A program made the translations under genes and the position numbers. Below the pieces are notes generated by a model, which did not search any database, had not been told where the DNA came from, and worked only from the letters and a program-made list of their open reading frames with translations. Shown here piece by piece: positions 1 to 12,602 of a DNA stretch of 64,000 bases; positions within the stretch are counted from its first letter, which is position 1; each line of letters opens with the position of its first letter. This DNA comes from Lateolabrax maculatus. Lineage: Eukaryota; Chordata; Actinopteri; Acropomatiformes; Lateolabracidae. Where the stretch lies: contig CM062218.1 in NCBI GenBank assembly GCA_031216445.1, positions 9,409,501 through 9,473,500 on the forward strand, given 5' to 3'.

Positions 1-15
1 TTTTTTTTCCTGTAG

Positions 16-2006
16 GAGCAAATCCTAATGCACCGCTGGAGATACCCATCTCTTTCTCTTCATGGTATTGAGGGAGCTTTCTCTGAAGCAGGGGCCAAGA
101 CTGTTATCCCCCGCAAGGTCAACGGCAAATTCTCCATCCGCCTTGTCCCTGACATGGACCCCAAAGTTGTGGAGAAGCAGGTAAAGCTGAAATGTGTCAG
201 AACGTAATAAAGGTTGTGGTGTGGAAAATCTTAAAGTCTCAGTGGAATTTAAAACCAAAATCACAGTTGCATAAAATTACACCCACATAAAAGTTAGACA
301 AACCAACCAATGATAGAAACACACCCTATTGCTTAAAATTAAGCAATATTATTTCTTTTTGCTCCATTATGGACACATTGAATGTAATGAATCTGTGTTG
401 CTAACTCTATTGTTGGCTTTTTGATTGAATGCATAAAATGATAGTTGACTGAAAAAAGTTCAAATTTTTGCCCATAATGATACAGGAAACATTGACAGCA
501 GGTAGAAACATTACATAAATGCTTAAAGGTTTGTGAAGGAATGTTTTAAAACGGACACTGAATGAGCATAAGAAGAGAGGTGTTTCGTGACAAAATCTCA
601 ATCAACCTTAGCCTGGGCTGGACTGTGGCCATTCAGAAGTAATAGAGACGAGCTTCAGTCTGTCCCAGCATGTTTAATAACCTCTGAAGCTGCTGTGTGT
701 CTCTACAATTCTCATCAATAACAGCTGTCAATGATTTGGACGTTATCTTCTTGGTGCTTTGATTTCACTCATATTTTTCTTTTGCATTATCAAGGTTATC
801 GGTCACTTGCAGAAGAAGTTTGCTGAACTGGAAAGCCCCAACAAACTGAACGTGTACATGGGCCACGGAGCCAAGGCCTGGGTCTCTGACTTCAACCACC
901 CACACTACATGGCTGGTCGAAAGGCCATGAAGACAGGTAGAGAGGCTGAGTGCCGCAACACTGATAGAAATGTATATGATTAAAGGATCAATTCACTCAA
1001 AACACATACTCCTACTACTAGTTTAGGTTTTATTTGACAAAGTCTTGATATAGTCTGCGCTGAGGCTTCTACAGTTCTACTATGAAGTGAAAAGGAATTT
1101 TGTTTGTGGTGCTTGAAAGACAAGAGTAGCGTGTTTTTCCAGAAACATTTCCTGGTTATTCAAGGTAATCCACAGACGTCACTGTCAGCAGTTTCAAGGC
1201 AAAATAAAAAAAGTTCCCATTTGTTTTCTATTGATACCACAAAGGATAAGTGGGAAATGTTTTTGTAATTTGCCTGAAATTACATTTTAATTTTCAATTT
1301 AAAATAGCAATGAAAATCTTCATTTGATCTTTGTTAAAGAGAGAAGTAATGGATAAGGACTAACATAGATTTTTTTCCTTATACTCCTTAATGTTGTAGA
1401 TTTTTTAATTTTTTTTTTATTTTGACCTCCTTCACTCATATCGGCTGTTCTTCCCATTTTCTTTCTCCATAGTCTTTGGTGTGGAGCCTGACCTGACTCG
1501 TGAGGGCGGAAGCATCCCTGTCACCTTGACCTTCCAGGAGGCCACGGGACGTAACGTCATGCTGCTCCCTGTAGGGTCCTCTGATGATGGAGCTCACTCC
1601 CAGAATGAAAAGCTCAACAGGTATGTCACAGAGCACAATTTCATTTCCTGGAATAAGAATCAATACGGACAAATTTAGATGTGATATTGAGGGAAATAAA
1701 ATATTATAAAGACCAAAGGCCATTGTTTGAAGGCTGTTACGTACTGTCTGTCACCTCTACATTTGGTTGTCTTTGTTGGATTTAGCGATAGTTCAAGTAC
1801 CAGTATAAGTCCTTCAAGTCAAGGTTTTCCACCCAAAAGTTATAATGAAAACGAGTTTTAAATTCTTTATGAATGATCTTTCTTATGAAAACAACCAGCC
1901 ACCAAAAAGCTCATAATTGTTTTATCTTTCTATTTTCAGAACCAACTACATTCAGGGGACCAAGATGCTCGGTGCATACTTCCACGAGGTTTCCCAGCTG
2001 GAATGA
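16..2006 (+). CDS. cndp2: Cytosolic non-specific dipeptidase (CNDP2-like), 3' four coding exons, 5' truncated by window edge
   Basis: Coding exons: 16-180, 795-936, 1473-1620 and 1940-2006 (stop TGA 2004-2006). Every junction is AG/GT and intron phases run 0, 1, 2, giving about 173 C-terminal residues of a family member normally near 475. The product is an M20-family metallopeptidase that hydrolyses dipeptides such as Cys-Gly in the cytosol as a two-zinc homodimer. Visible family signatures are HRWRYPSLSLHGIEGAFS and GAKTVIPRKVNGKFSIR in the first exon (dimerisation/lid region), VYMGHGAKAWVSDFNHPHY in the second, and TREGGSIPVTLTFQEATG followed by DDGAHSQNEKLNRTNYIQGT across the last two. The His of GAHSQNEK is the expected zinc ligand near the C terminus. 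The secreted paralogue CNDP1 is the alternative; its signal peptide would lie outside the window, so the symbol is a best call. Transcription is in the same direction as recql4, which starts about 1.3 kb downstream of the polyadenylation signal. Confidence 0.93.
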
Positions 2007-2121
2007 AGTGATGTCTCATTATGAAAACATTTAAAAATGTCCATCCTCACTATCAGAGCCATAGCCTTTGTGGTATGATTTACCTTCCACGGTTAACAGT
2101 TTTATACACTCTCCTACCTAT

Positions 2122-2127
2122 AATAAA
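2122..2127 (+). terminator. Polyadenylation signal of cndp2
   Basis: A canonical AATAAA lies 116 bases after the cndp2 stop codon and is followed within about 25 bases by a T-rich, GT-containing stretch, as expected for a cleavage site near 2145. Confidence 0.75.
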
Positions 2128-2499
2128 ATTGTTTTTCTTTCTTACCGACGTTTTCTTGTTTCATTAATGCCTTGCTGTTGCTGTTGCTGTAATGCTCTGC
2201 ATCACTTATCTACTTAAAATAATGTCACTGGATTTAGAAAATATTGGTACCAGTTTATTTTCTGTTATTTTGCTTATTGGTATTATTATCTAGTGAAAAG
2301 TGATTAAGCAGATATTAAATGTGTTTAATGCCACAGTGACAATAGGTTAACAGAAATATCTTTGATGTCAGTGTTTACGGCTCTATATTAGTTATGAGTA
2401 TCAATCTCGCATTAAACCACCAGTACAACCAGTCCTGTGCAAAACTAAATCCCAGTTACCATGTAGAAATCTGATTTTTCTGAGCCAATGCTTGCTGAA

Positions 2500-3190
2500 A
2501 AAACAATTTATTATAATTTAACAATCAGAATACACATTTTAGTTAATTCCACACTTACCAAATGGGTAAAAGAAAGTAAGTAAGTATGTTTACTCAAGGA
2601 TAGCACTTAGGTACAATAGAGAGGTAATTGTACTTTAATATTTTCCTCTCATGTCACTTTCTACATTCACTCTCACTACTTCACGACAATTATCTGACAG
2701 CTTTAGTTACTACTTACTTTACAAATTAAGATTATTGCCACAAAACATGACAATGTACGAGTATAGCTGAAATGATTAGTTAAATAACCAATTGATAACT
2801 ATTTTGATGATTGCTTAGGCATTTTTCATGGTTCCAGCTTCTTAAATGTGAGGATTTTCTGCTTTCCCTTTTAATACTTACGATGTTTGTACAGTTGGTT
2901 TGACAAAACAAGCATTGTGAAGGTGTCACTTTGAGCTCAGGGTAATTGTGACGGCATTTCTCACTACATTAAGAATTCTTACAAACCAACAAAATAGTTA
3001 AAAGTTAGCTCCACCTCAACCAACTACAGCAGTAAAATTATGCTTTTACATTAATACATGAGTAATAACAATCTAATGATTTAATAGTATAACAGTCACA
3101 TGGGTCACATTTCTTCATGGTTACTTTTACTTTTAATACTTTAATTAAATTGTCCTGATTATACTTACCTACTTTTACTTTAGATATCAG
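2500..3190. repeat. Nested pair of teleost-type interspersed repeats
   Basis: The outer part (about 2540-2765 and 2990-3190) has the repeated 'TTTACTTTTAATACTTTA' and 'ACAGCTTTAGTTACTACTTAC' style text that I recognise as a high-copy teleost repeat. It is interrupted by about 220 bases (about 2768-2990) that resemble another one, with 'GGTTCCAGCTTCTTAAATG' and 'GGTGTCACTTTGAGCTCAG' near its middle. The outer text resumes with 'AAAAGTTAGCTCCACCTC'. No ORF is preserved. Family names are not assigned because this rests on recall of repeat text, and the boundaries are approximate. Confidence 0.55.
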
Positions 3191-3344
3191 TATATCTTTA
3201 AAATCACATGACATTAATACAGAGGGGATATGGTGACTTGAAGAACTGATGTTAAACCATAAACTAGTTCATCATATTCAAACTGGGGGAATTATGAATG
3301 GAAACAAAAGTTGGGTACTGTCCCTTTAAGAAGGAGGCGGACCC

Positions 3345-3600
3345 TGTGTGCAGGAAGTGACGTCAGACGGGCGCAACTCAAACGTCTTTTAAACCTAAAC
3401 GGATGTATTAGAAAATTAAGATTCACAGCTAACACGCAGTCTGTTTTGATTAGACGTCTTTATGTTGTTATCGTCCAAAAGTTTTTCACCTCGTAAATTA
3501 AGTCCACGTAAAAACAGAAAGTTACGTTTCGTGAGACCGGGGGATACAGGAAGGAACCTGGCAACGCAAGTCGTCATTTTGCCGGCGCGGGAAAATCGTA
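3345..3600 (+). promoter_or_regulatory. recql4 proximal promoter with ETS/CRE and E2F-type motifs
   Basis: This stretch is richer in G+C and CpG than its surroundings. It holds CAGGAAGT (3351-3358, ETS-like) running into a perfect cAMP-response element TGACGTCA (3358-3365). Further down is GGCGCGGGAAAA (3584-3595), an exact match to the E2F consensus in reverse orientation. No TATA box is evident. An E2F site 300 bases upstream of the start codon fits a gene needed at S phase. Transcription probably starts at or just after 3600; that position is inferred. Confidence 0.6.
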
Positions 3601-3762
3601 AACAACACACACACACACAACGGAAGAAAGCCCTTTAATGCAGTTATGTACTACAAATGTAACCTTTTCGTCTGTTTAAGTTGCTTGTTTTAGAGGAGAA
3701 GGAGCGAAAGTAACTCAGGGTTACTAAAAACCATAAAGCTTTCGCTGCCAAACTCTTAAGAA

Positions 3763-3819
3763 ATGGTGGCTCGCCGTCGTGTTGCTGTAACGTTAAGACA
3801 GACGTTAAGCTCTAAATGA
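3763..3819 (+). other. Upstream ORF (18 codons) in the presumed recql4 5' UTR
   Basis: ATG at 3763 opens an 18-codon frame (begins MVARRRVAVTL) ending at TGA 3817-3819, 80 bases before the recql4 start at 3899. A second minimal uORF, ATG AGG TAA, sits at 3861-3869. If the transcript starts upstream, as the promoter motifs imply, both would precede the main start and could lower its translation. Nothing else supports a function for the short peptides. Confidence 0.35.
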
Positions 3820-3898
3820 CTTATCCAGTAAATTAAAGTTAAATAACGTTATTTAAATCGATGAGGTAAGGATTATCGACCCTGTAGTTAGTGTTATC

Positions 3899-6800
3899 AT
3901 GGATCGATACAACCAGGTGAAACTCCTGCTGAAAAGCTGGGAGCAGGTGTTTGTCAAAGAGCACCAGAGGAAACCAAACAAGGTAGGCAGTGTCGTAGTC
4001 AGTGTGTTTCCCTCTTTTCATAATAGTTGAATGTTATAATTATAATGCACTGTCATTTCCAGGAGGACATCGATCAAGCTCCAGATGATACCAGGAGTGA
4101 GTACAATACATAACATGCAACACAGATAAACGGAGGTTTCTCTTTGGCCCTTATAACTAATACATCTCTCTTATATAAATAATCTGCTTAGGGACAAATT
4201 AATCACTTTATGTGTCTTTAACTCCAGAGCTGTATAAAGAGTACCGCAGTTTGAAACAGGCCAAAGAAAACAACAGCGGTACTGATGCAGCAGGCGGACA
4301 AAATGAACAGTCCAGATCCACAGCTGAGATCAGCACAGCCCAGAAGGTACTGAAGACAGTGTGTTTGTGACTTTGGCTGCATCTGTATTAATGTAACCGT
4401 GTGTAAGCATAAATAAGTTCGACAGCTGGCTTTGTATTGTTATTTTAATCTATTCTTTCTCCCACATACCTGTATGATATTTGACTTCCCTGTTACTCTG
4501 AATGAGTCCCCAGTCTCATACTCTGTCATTCTCTACCACTCTCTGAATCTGTCTTTTACCCTTCGTCCATCTACGTAGGAGTCCGACTGTTGGGGTGCCC
4601 ATCTTAACCGCAGTGCGCTGCCTGTATCTTCTCCCAGACTGACACCCGAGGACAGAGACAGTCTTCAGGCCTCTGCCCAGTACTATGGCCTGAAGCTTAA
4701 AAATAACCTGGCTTCACTCAGAAAGGTGAGGCACACTTGACTACCAAACAAAAACCTGACCACATTATTGTAAGAGATCGGTACACAAAGACTGGTCACA
4801 ATAACAATGGTTTGCTTGGTTTTAGTACTAATGCTATGATTTCCTTTTTGTTATTCCAGGAGAGACCTGTCTCACTGAAGAAATCGGTCCTTCCCGGTCG
4901 GGTGCCTCTTAACTACTTGACAGATGTACAAACTGGACAGACAAACAGCCCTGCTGCTGTCGCAAACACTGCCAAGACCACTTCAACTGACCCCGAATCC
5001 AGCCCTTTCTCATCAAGGTAATTACATGGAAGTATTTTCAGCTTAGCTGCATTGCATTATTCACTGATGGTTATATACTTTTTTTTTGCTGAATAGTGCA
5101 GTTGTATATACATTGCAGTACAATACAATGCACAGGTTTTTTTTTTTTCTGGTCTAGATTTTTAAATATTGTATTTCATGCTCTTTATGAACACTGGCAA
5201 TAATTGTGCTGCTGCCATATTGAGTTTTCAAAGTCAGATAGGCGCTTAAAATGTTTTGTTTGAATAGAATGACCAGTAATGGCCCGCAAATATTTTGTGT
5301 GTTCCTTGTGGTTGTGTCCCTGTTCACAGAAGAGTAAAGACTTTCCCGGAGTCCCTGACTTCAAAAACACTCCAATCAGTGGAGCCTGAAGAGCCATTTG
5401 AACCATTTGAACCTGTCACAGAGTCTTGTGAAGAACCTGCAAATGCTGCCAGTAGTACTCTTACTACAACTTTTAGTAGGAAAAGTAGTACTAGTAAAGT
5501 TATTAGATCACAAAATCCAAATGCCACTAGTCTAGCTCCCTCTCCAGCCAGATCCTCTAACCTGTTGTCGTCATTTTCTTCTCCATGTAGAGTAGGAACT
5601 TCAAGAGGAGATATAGGAGCCACAGGAAAGTTACATGAAAGTATAGGAGCTTCAGGAGACAAAGAAGAAAATGTTGAAACGTTAGCAACTCCACATAAAC
5701 GTGATGTTTCTCCTGGCTTGATAGGAAGCCCAAAGTGTCTTGGAGGTTTGAGAGGAGGAATGGGAGGCAGAGGTATTGGAGGAAGACCCTCTCCTGCCAG
5801 CAGATTGAGTTTTGTTGACAGGAAGTGGCTGGAGAGGTGTCAGGTGTTTGGTGAGATGGGGGCTGAGGTGAAGCCTGGAGCAGGCAACCAGGAGCTAGAG
5901 CTGGAGAAAAGAAGAGCAAGAGAAAGGGAAAGAGAAACGGTAGGAGAGATACAAGGAGATGAAAAGGTTGGAAAAGAAGAAATTGATGCAGAGGGACAAA
6001 TAAGAGAGGCAGACTCGGGAAGAGATGAAGGGTCTAAGAGTATTGCCAGCGAAACAATTGTCAGCAATAGAGCACAGAAACCTGCTCTGCAACACACTGG
6101 AAAAAGCAAAAGAGCAGAGGAAGAAAATGTGAAGAAAAAGGGAGATGAGGAGATAGAAAGAAGAATGACGCCACCTTTAACGGCGGAAGATGACGATGAG
6201 ACTAGTCACAAATCCAAAGGTACAAAGAAGAGAGGGAGGAAAAGGCAGAGAGAGGGAGAAAACATGGAGGGAGAGACGACAGAGGAGGGAGGAGTGAAGA
6301 AGAGGCGCAGGAATGGCAAAAAGAAGGAGGAGAGCTCTGATGTAAACCCCAGCCCAGCTCAAGAAGGAGGGAAGAAAAGGAGAGCCAAGAAAAAGGGAGA
6401 TGAAGATGCAGAGGCAGAAGAAGAGAAAGAAACCAAGGTACCAAAAAAGGTAAGTCAGTTAGTTTATATTCATCTCAGCGTACTGTATGTTTATTTTTCG
6501 TACAAATGAGTTAAAAACAGTATTATTCCTGTCAAGGCTCCTCAGGAGAACTTGTTAGGAGAAATAGAGGAGGAATTTGGAACCAAGAGAATGTATTACT
6601 CTCAGCCAGTCAAAGCCAGGTAAGACCATACATGTCCTTGGACTGCAAAATGGTGTTGAAACATCTGTATTTTTAATATGTTTTCAAAAAAATCTTTATC
6701 TGTACAGAAGCGTAAAAGGCGCAGAGGGAAACTTTGTGAAGATAAATCTGAAGAAGAAATCTCATGTCAAAGGCTACGCGCTAAGAGGTGCTGGTCTACG

Positions 6801-9800
6801 AAAACAGGTACGTTTTGTGTTTATGAGTGCAGGATTATTACATTATTACCTACATACTTGTTTGTTGTGTCATTTCTTGCCAAATCTCATAAGTCCACTT
6901 TTGTGTACTGCTAATTGAAAATAATATTAAATATACAAAACCTGTCAACAATCTCCTTGTGATGAATGGATGTATTTATGTGCCTTTGTCCTAAAAATCT
7001 GAACCATACATCCAGTTTCACATGACTATTAGATTATCATAATACAAAATCGGTCTAAGTTCTAAGTCTCCTCTGTGTGTTTTAGTTGTACATGCAGAAG
7101 TTCCAGCTGAAAGGCGAACGTTTTGGTGGAGGTGGTGGATATTTTGGCAGAGGGAGGAGGGGTGGATTCAGAGGGGGGCTCAATCGCCAGGGTGACACCT
7201 GCTACAAATGTGGAGGGACGGGACACTGGGCCAACGACTGCAAGGGACGAGGTAACACAAACTGATGCACATTCACAAATAAAGGATTGTTTAATGTGCT
7301 TGTTTGACAAAAAAAAAAAAAAAATCACCTTTGAATTGTTGGTATTGATGAATAACAAATACCTCTGAACTCTCTTTTGCAGCCCCTCCCCCTCCTGTTG
7401 CCGAGGACCCACCTGCTGAAGTGGAGCCATTTGAACTGCCAACCCTGGAGGAGGTTGCCAGGGCAACAGGAACACTACAGCCTCAGCCGCTGTGTACGCC
7501 TTTTTAAAAATACAGGTTTTTTTCCTCTGTATAAATAAAGTAATATAGGTTTTCAGGTTTGTTGAATAGATATGAATATAAGTTGCAGTATTTTTGTGTC
7601 TGTTTGTGTTCTGTGTTTGAATCCGGATGTGGTTGCGTTTGTTTTAGCGGCATCTCCCAGTATGAAAGCGGAGCAGCCGTACCAAGCAAAGGAGGTGGAC
7701 AGTAAGCATAAAGACGAGGTGTTGCTGAACGTGATACGTCCTGACTATGAGCGTCCCGCTGCTCCACCACCAATGGAGCCACTTTATAACCCCAAAGATG
7801 ATGGGAAAGTCCAGGGTAAACACAAACTTACATTGAAATCCATGTATAATTAAGTACAACAGGATACAAAATTGACATACAGTACATTTGATCAAAAGTT
7901 CATGTTTTGTTTGTTTGATTGTGTGTCTGTTTAGCAACGCCTACTGAGGTGTATGCCGCTCTGAGAGACCTCGGCTATCAGTCATTTAGACCAGGACAAG
8001 AGGAGGCCATCATGAGGATCCTGTCAGGTATGTACAGAACACATTTAAGAAAACACACACGCACACAAATCTGTACACCTATAATCTCTGCATTCATCTT
8101 TGTCTGTTTGTCTTTCACCCTTTCTTTAGGTCGCTCTACCCTCGTAGTATTGTCAACAGGGATGGGTAAATCGCTGTGCTATCAGCTCCCAGCCTACCTG
8201 TATTCTCAGCGATCACAATGCATCACTTTGGTCATTTCACCTCTAGTCTCACTAATGGACGACCAGGTAATCGTCCTCTCTCACACACAAACAAAAAGAC
8301 TACTCTTAAAGAAATCCGACAACATTTTTATCATTGCTTATCATAATTGAAGGATCTAGAGCAAATAAACCCTCAGACTTTGAACAGAGATGCAGTTAAC
8401 ACATGTTATTGTGAATTTTTTCTTGTGTATGTAGCTGTCTGGTGTGCCAGCCAAGCTGAAGGCAGCTTGTATCCACTCAAACATGACGATGAAACAGAGA
8501 GAAGCTGTGATAGAAAAGGTAACAGACACAATGGGAGTCTCCACAGTAAAGATCATATGGTCAGTAGTATTTTCAGCCCATAATGTCTAACTCTCCTACC
8601 TCTGTTTTTCCAGGTGAAGTCAGGCGAGGTGTGTGTGTTGCTCCTCTCTCCAGAGGCCCTGGTTGGTGGAGGTGGTTCAGGTTCAGGGTGTCTGCCCTCT
8701 GCTCATGAGCTCCCTCCTGTGGCCTTCGCCTGTATAGATGAAGCTCATTGTGTCTCAGAGTGGTCACACAACTTCAGACCCTGCTACCTAAGACTCTGTA
8801 AGGTGGGTTAATGATTGTGTGAGTGTGTGTGGGTTCCTTTACTGCAAGTTGGTTCATCTGTCTGTCAGCACCCAGTCACACTAAAACATTGTTGTATAGC
8901 CACTACTGTAACACAGTTTGTTGATGAAAAAATCTGTGACGTGTGTGTGTTTGTAGGTACTAAGGGAGCGTTTGGGAGTGCAGTGCTTGCTGGGACTCAC
9001 GGCTACAGCCACACTGTCCACTGCTCTGGACATTGCACGACATCTGGACATCACTGATCAAGACGGCATCGCAGTCCGATCTGCAGCAGTGCCTTCTAAC
9101 CTGTATCTGTCTGTGTCCATGGATAGAGAAAAGGATCAGGTGGGATGAGTAGCTTGTTTAGTTGTGTACCTGATTCACATGAGGCAAAGTTGACATTTCT
9201 AATCGGTGGATAAAGTATTTTCCTTACTTCGGAGGAATAATAGATTTTAGGTGCACACTTTCACTTAATATTTCTCTCTGTCTCCCCAATCTTTATCCAT
9301 TAAGGCTTTAGTATCCTTGTTGAAAGGCGATCGTTTTGGATGCCTGGACTCCATCATCGTCTACTGCACCAGAAGAGAGGAGACAGTTCGTGTGGCGGCG
9401 CTGCTCCGGACTTGTCTGCAGGGGGTGCTGGTGAAAGAAAACAAACAAATCGGCAGCAGCAGTCAGACACACATAAAAGCCATAGCACAGAGAAAGAAAG
9501 AGCTGGGTAAGGGTTAAATTATTAATAATTTTAGGGGAAGGGGTGAAATGCAAAATGGCTACAGCAGACATGCCAGTTTTAAAACTAGACCATGGTACGG
9601 AAATCTTTTGTATTACCTCCCTAAAAAAGCATTTACTCCATTTGATGTTTTTAAAATGATCTCTCTTTGACTCAATGTCTCTGTCTACTGTTTTCGTACC
9701 ACCCTGTGTTTCTACATTCAGCCAAGAAGAAGATTCGTAAACCGCTGAAATGGCAGGCGGAGTCGTACCATGCCGGCTTGTCAGGATCAGAGCGCCGTCG

Positions 9801-12514
9801 TGTCCAGAACAACTTCATGTGTGGGGAGCTCAGGATTGTGGTGGCCACTGTTGCGTTTGGTATGGGCCTCGATAAGTCTGACGTCCGTGGAATCGTTCAC
9901 TACAACATGCCTAAGGTGGGTAGTGGTCTCATTTATCTAAAGCAAAGGCTCTACAAACTTTGGAAACCGACTGCTTCTTCATTATGGCTCATTGTGCAAC
10001 TGAGAACATTTTATGTGTAATCTGCAAAAATGTGAATATACCCAAAAGGTACTTTGTCAGATGGTTTCCATTTTATCTTTAAATCAGATATTACAATGAA
10101 AACCAAAATTCTGTGCTAAAAATAAAAGTCTTATCTTCATCAGTATTCCCTTACTGTTAAATGTATTTCAGAGCTTTGAGAGCTACGTTCAGGAAATCGG
10201 GAGGGCAGGAAGAGACGGAGAACCAGCACACTGTCACCTCTTTCTGAACCCTCAGGTAAGACTTTAACTATCTATTTCTTGGCTGTGAGTTTATCTTTGT
10301 TCTGTACAGTGTATCATATCTTTTTTTCCCTTGATAAGACCTGAATTTCAGTAATTTTTTAAAAGTACACAGATAGCAGAGGTAAAATAACATCTGTCCT
10401 TTCCTCGACTGCTGCTTGTTTCTGTCTTCCTGTGTGGCTCTCTTATTAGTGGTCTTATTGGTGCTGTCACCTACACAATGTATTTTAAGTATAAATGAAT
10501 TTTGTGTGTATGTATGTGTCTGTAGGGTGAGGACCTCCATGAGCTCCGTCGTCACATCTATGCCGACACAGTGGACTACTACACAGTTAAGAAACTGGTG
10601 CAGAAAGTTTTCCCTCCGTGCAAATGTAAACAGATACACCAGAAACAACAAGAACTTGTGCAGGTAACTTTACCTCTCGGTCTGTGTGTGTGTTTCAACA
10701 AATAGCTTTGGGGCTATTGTACTAAAACTAAAAAACTAAAACTTTCCACTAAGTAAAATCTGTCTGTGTGTAAAGGATGTTGAAGATTTCGAGCTGTTGG
10801 AACTTATGGATGTGTGTGATCAGGACAGCAGCATGAGCACTTCCACTCAGCAGGACATACCAGTACCGTCCATTCACCAGGTGATTAAAAAGGAAAATGT
10901 TTCTCTTTTTTCTTTCACCCAATGAAATGCAGTAAACATTGACGCAAATAGGGAATTGGAAAACTGAAATTTATAAACAATGTGCGGTTGATAGGTTTTA
11001 TTTTAAGTTTATTTTGGTGAGGACACATTTCACCAAGTTACTTTGAAAGGCAACCAGAATTTTGGACAAAATGAGTGCCTGATGTGACCTTTTTTTCACT
11101 GCAAGAAGACGTCAAGTCTCGATGCAGCGGAGCTGCCCCTTCATGAGGATAAAGATAAAAATGAAGGGAAGGAGGAGGAAAAGAAAGAGGAAGAGACAGT
11201 TGAACACAAGGAAACTGATGGTTCGATGAAGCACAAGGATGCGGAGGTGAAAGGAACCAGTGATTGGCGGAAGGACCAGGAAGAGGAGAGCAGGGATTGG
11301 CCCAGAGAGCGTGTGTGTCACACGCACGAGAGAGCGATTCCTATCCAGGAAACTGTCGAGACTCTGGACATCACAGAGGAAGGTAAGTGGAAACACACCA
11401 GGGCATGTACATGTATAGATCAAAACAGAAATATATATGTTAATAGATATGTAGGTGGGGGAACAGGTAGACAATATGGGTCCAGTCAGTACATTCAGAA
11501 TAAAGTATAATTTAGTGGCTATGATACAGTAATAGGACAAACTCTAGAAAAATACTGTTGAAAATTCCCTTTCTCTCTCTTTCTTTGCGTGTCTGTATTT
11601 CAGGTGTAGAAACGCTGCTCTGCTATCTGGAGCTTCATCCCCAGCGCTTTGTTGAACTTCTTCACCCTACGCTGTCTGTGTGTAAATTCAGCTGCTACGA
11701 TGGACCAAGACAGCTCCAGAAAATCACTAAAATGTAGGAAATATCTTTAGGTTGCCCTAATACAGGGCAGGCCAGGCTACACAATGTGTGAATATGTGTT
11801 TGCTTATATGAATATTAAGACATGTTAAACAACGTTGTCACTACATTTTTTTAAATAACAAAGATATACTGTTCAAATTAGATTTTTTTACTTTATTTTT
11901 TATTTTTTTAAATGTTTCCACAGTTGCCCCCCGGTTGCTGTGGTGTTAGCCAGAATGCGGATGGCCGGCGAGCGAGTGGAGACATGTGATCAACTGGAGT
12001 TTGATGTTGTCGAGGTTGCGGACACCATGGGATGGCAGCTTCCTCTTGTGAAGAGAGGACTCAGACAGCTTTGTACGCCCTAATGACGTATTTAAAAACA
12101 TACATAGCTTGGAGCAGCCTTAACTCTTTTACTGACATCTCATGTGAATAAATCCTTGTGTTAAATATGGGTTTGGGTTCGTCACGGTGTTCAATTTGTA
12201 GGATACTGTTTCTGTTTTTCTTTTTTGGAGACGTTTTTTTTTTCTCCTTTCTCCGTGATGTTCTTCAGTGGTCTTCAAATATTAGATAGATTTATTTTTG
12301 CCACTCAACAATTAATCATGAATATTTATGTTTCAGCTGGCAGAGGTAGCGGTGTCCAAGTTGAATTCTCCTCCCTGTCCTTCTACTTCCGTTCCTATGG
12401 CGACCTCAGCGATGAGGAGATGGACAGAGTTTGTCAGTTCCTCCATAATCGAGTGCAGAACCAAGAGAGAACCCAGCTGTACCAGCTGACCGCCTGCTTC
12501 AAGGCCTTTAAAAG

Positions 12515-12602
<88 letters not shown>

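Noticed and set aside
5324..6444. Long antisense reading frames opposite recql4 exon 6
   Set aside because: They are Leu/Ser/Pro-rich mirror images of a purine-rich coding exon with no recognisable domain; the + strand exon is firmly supported by splice phase and homology at both ends.
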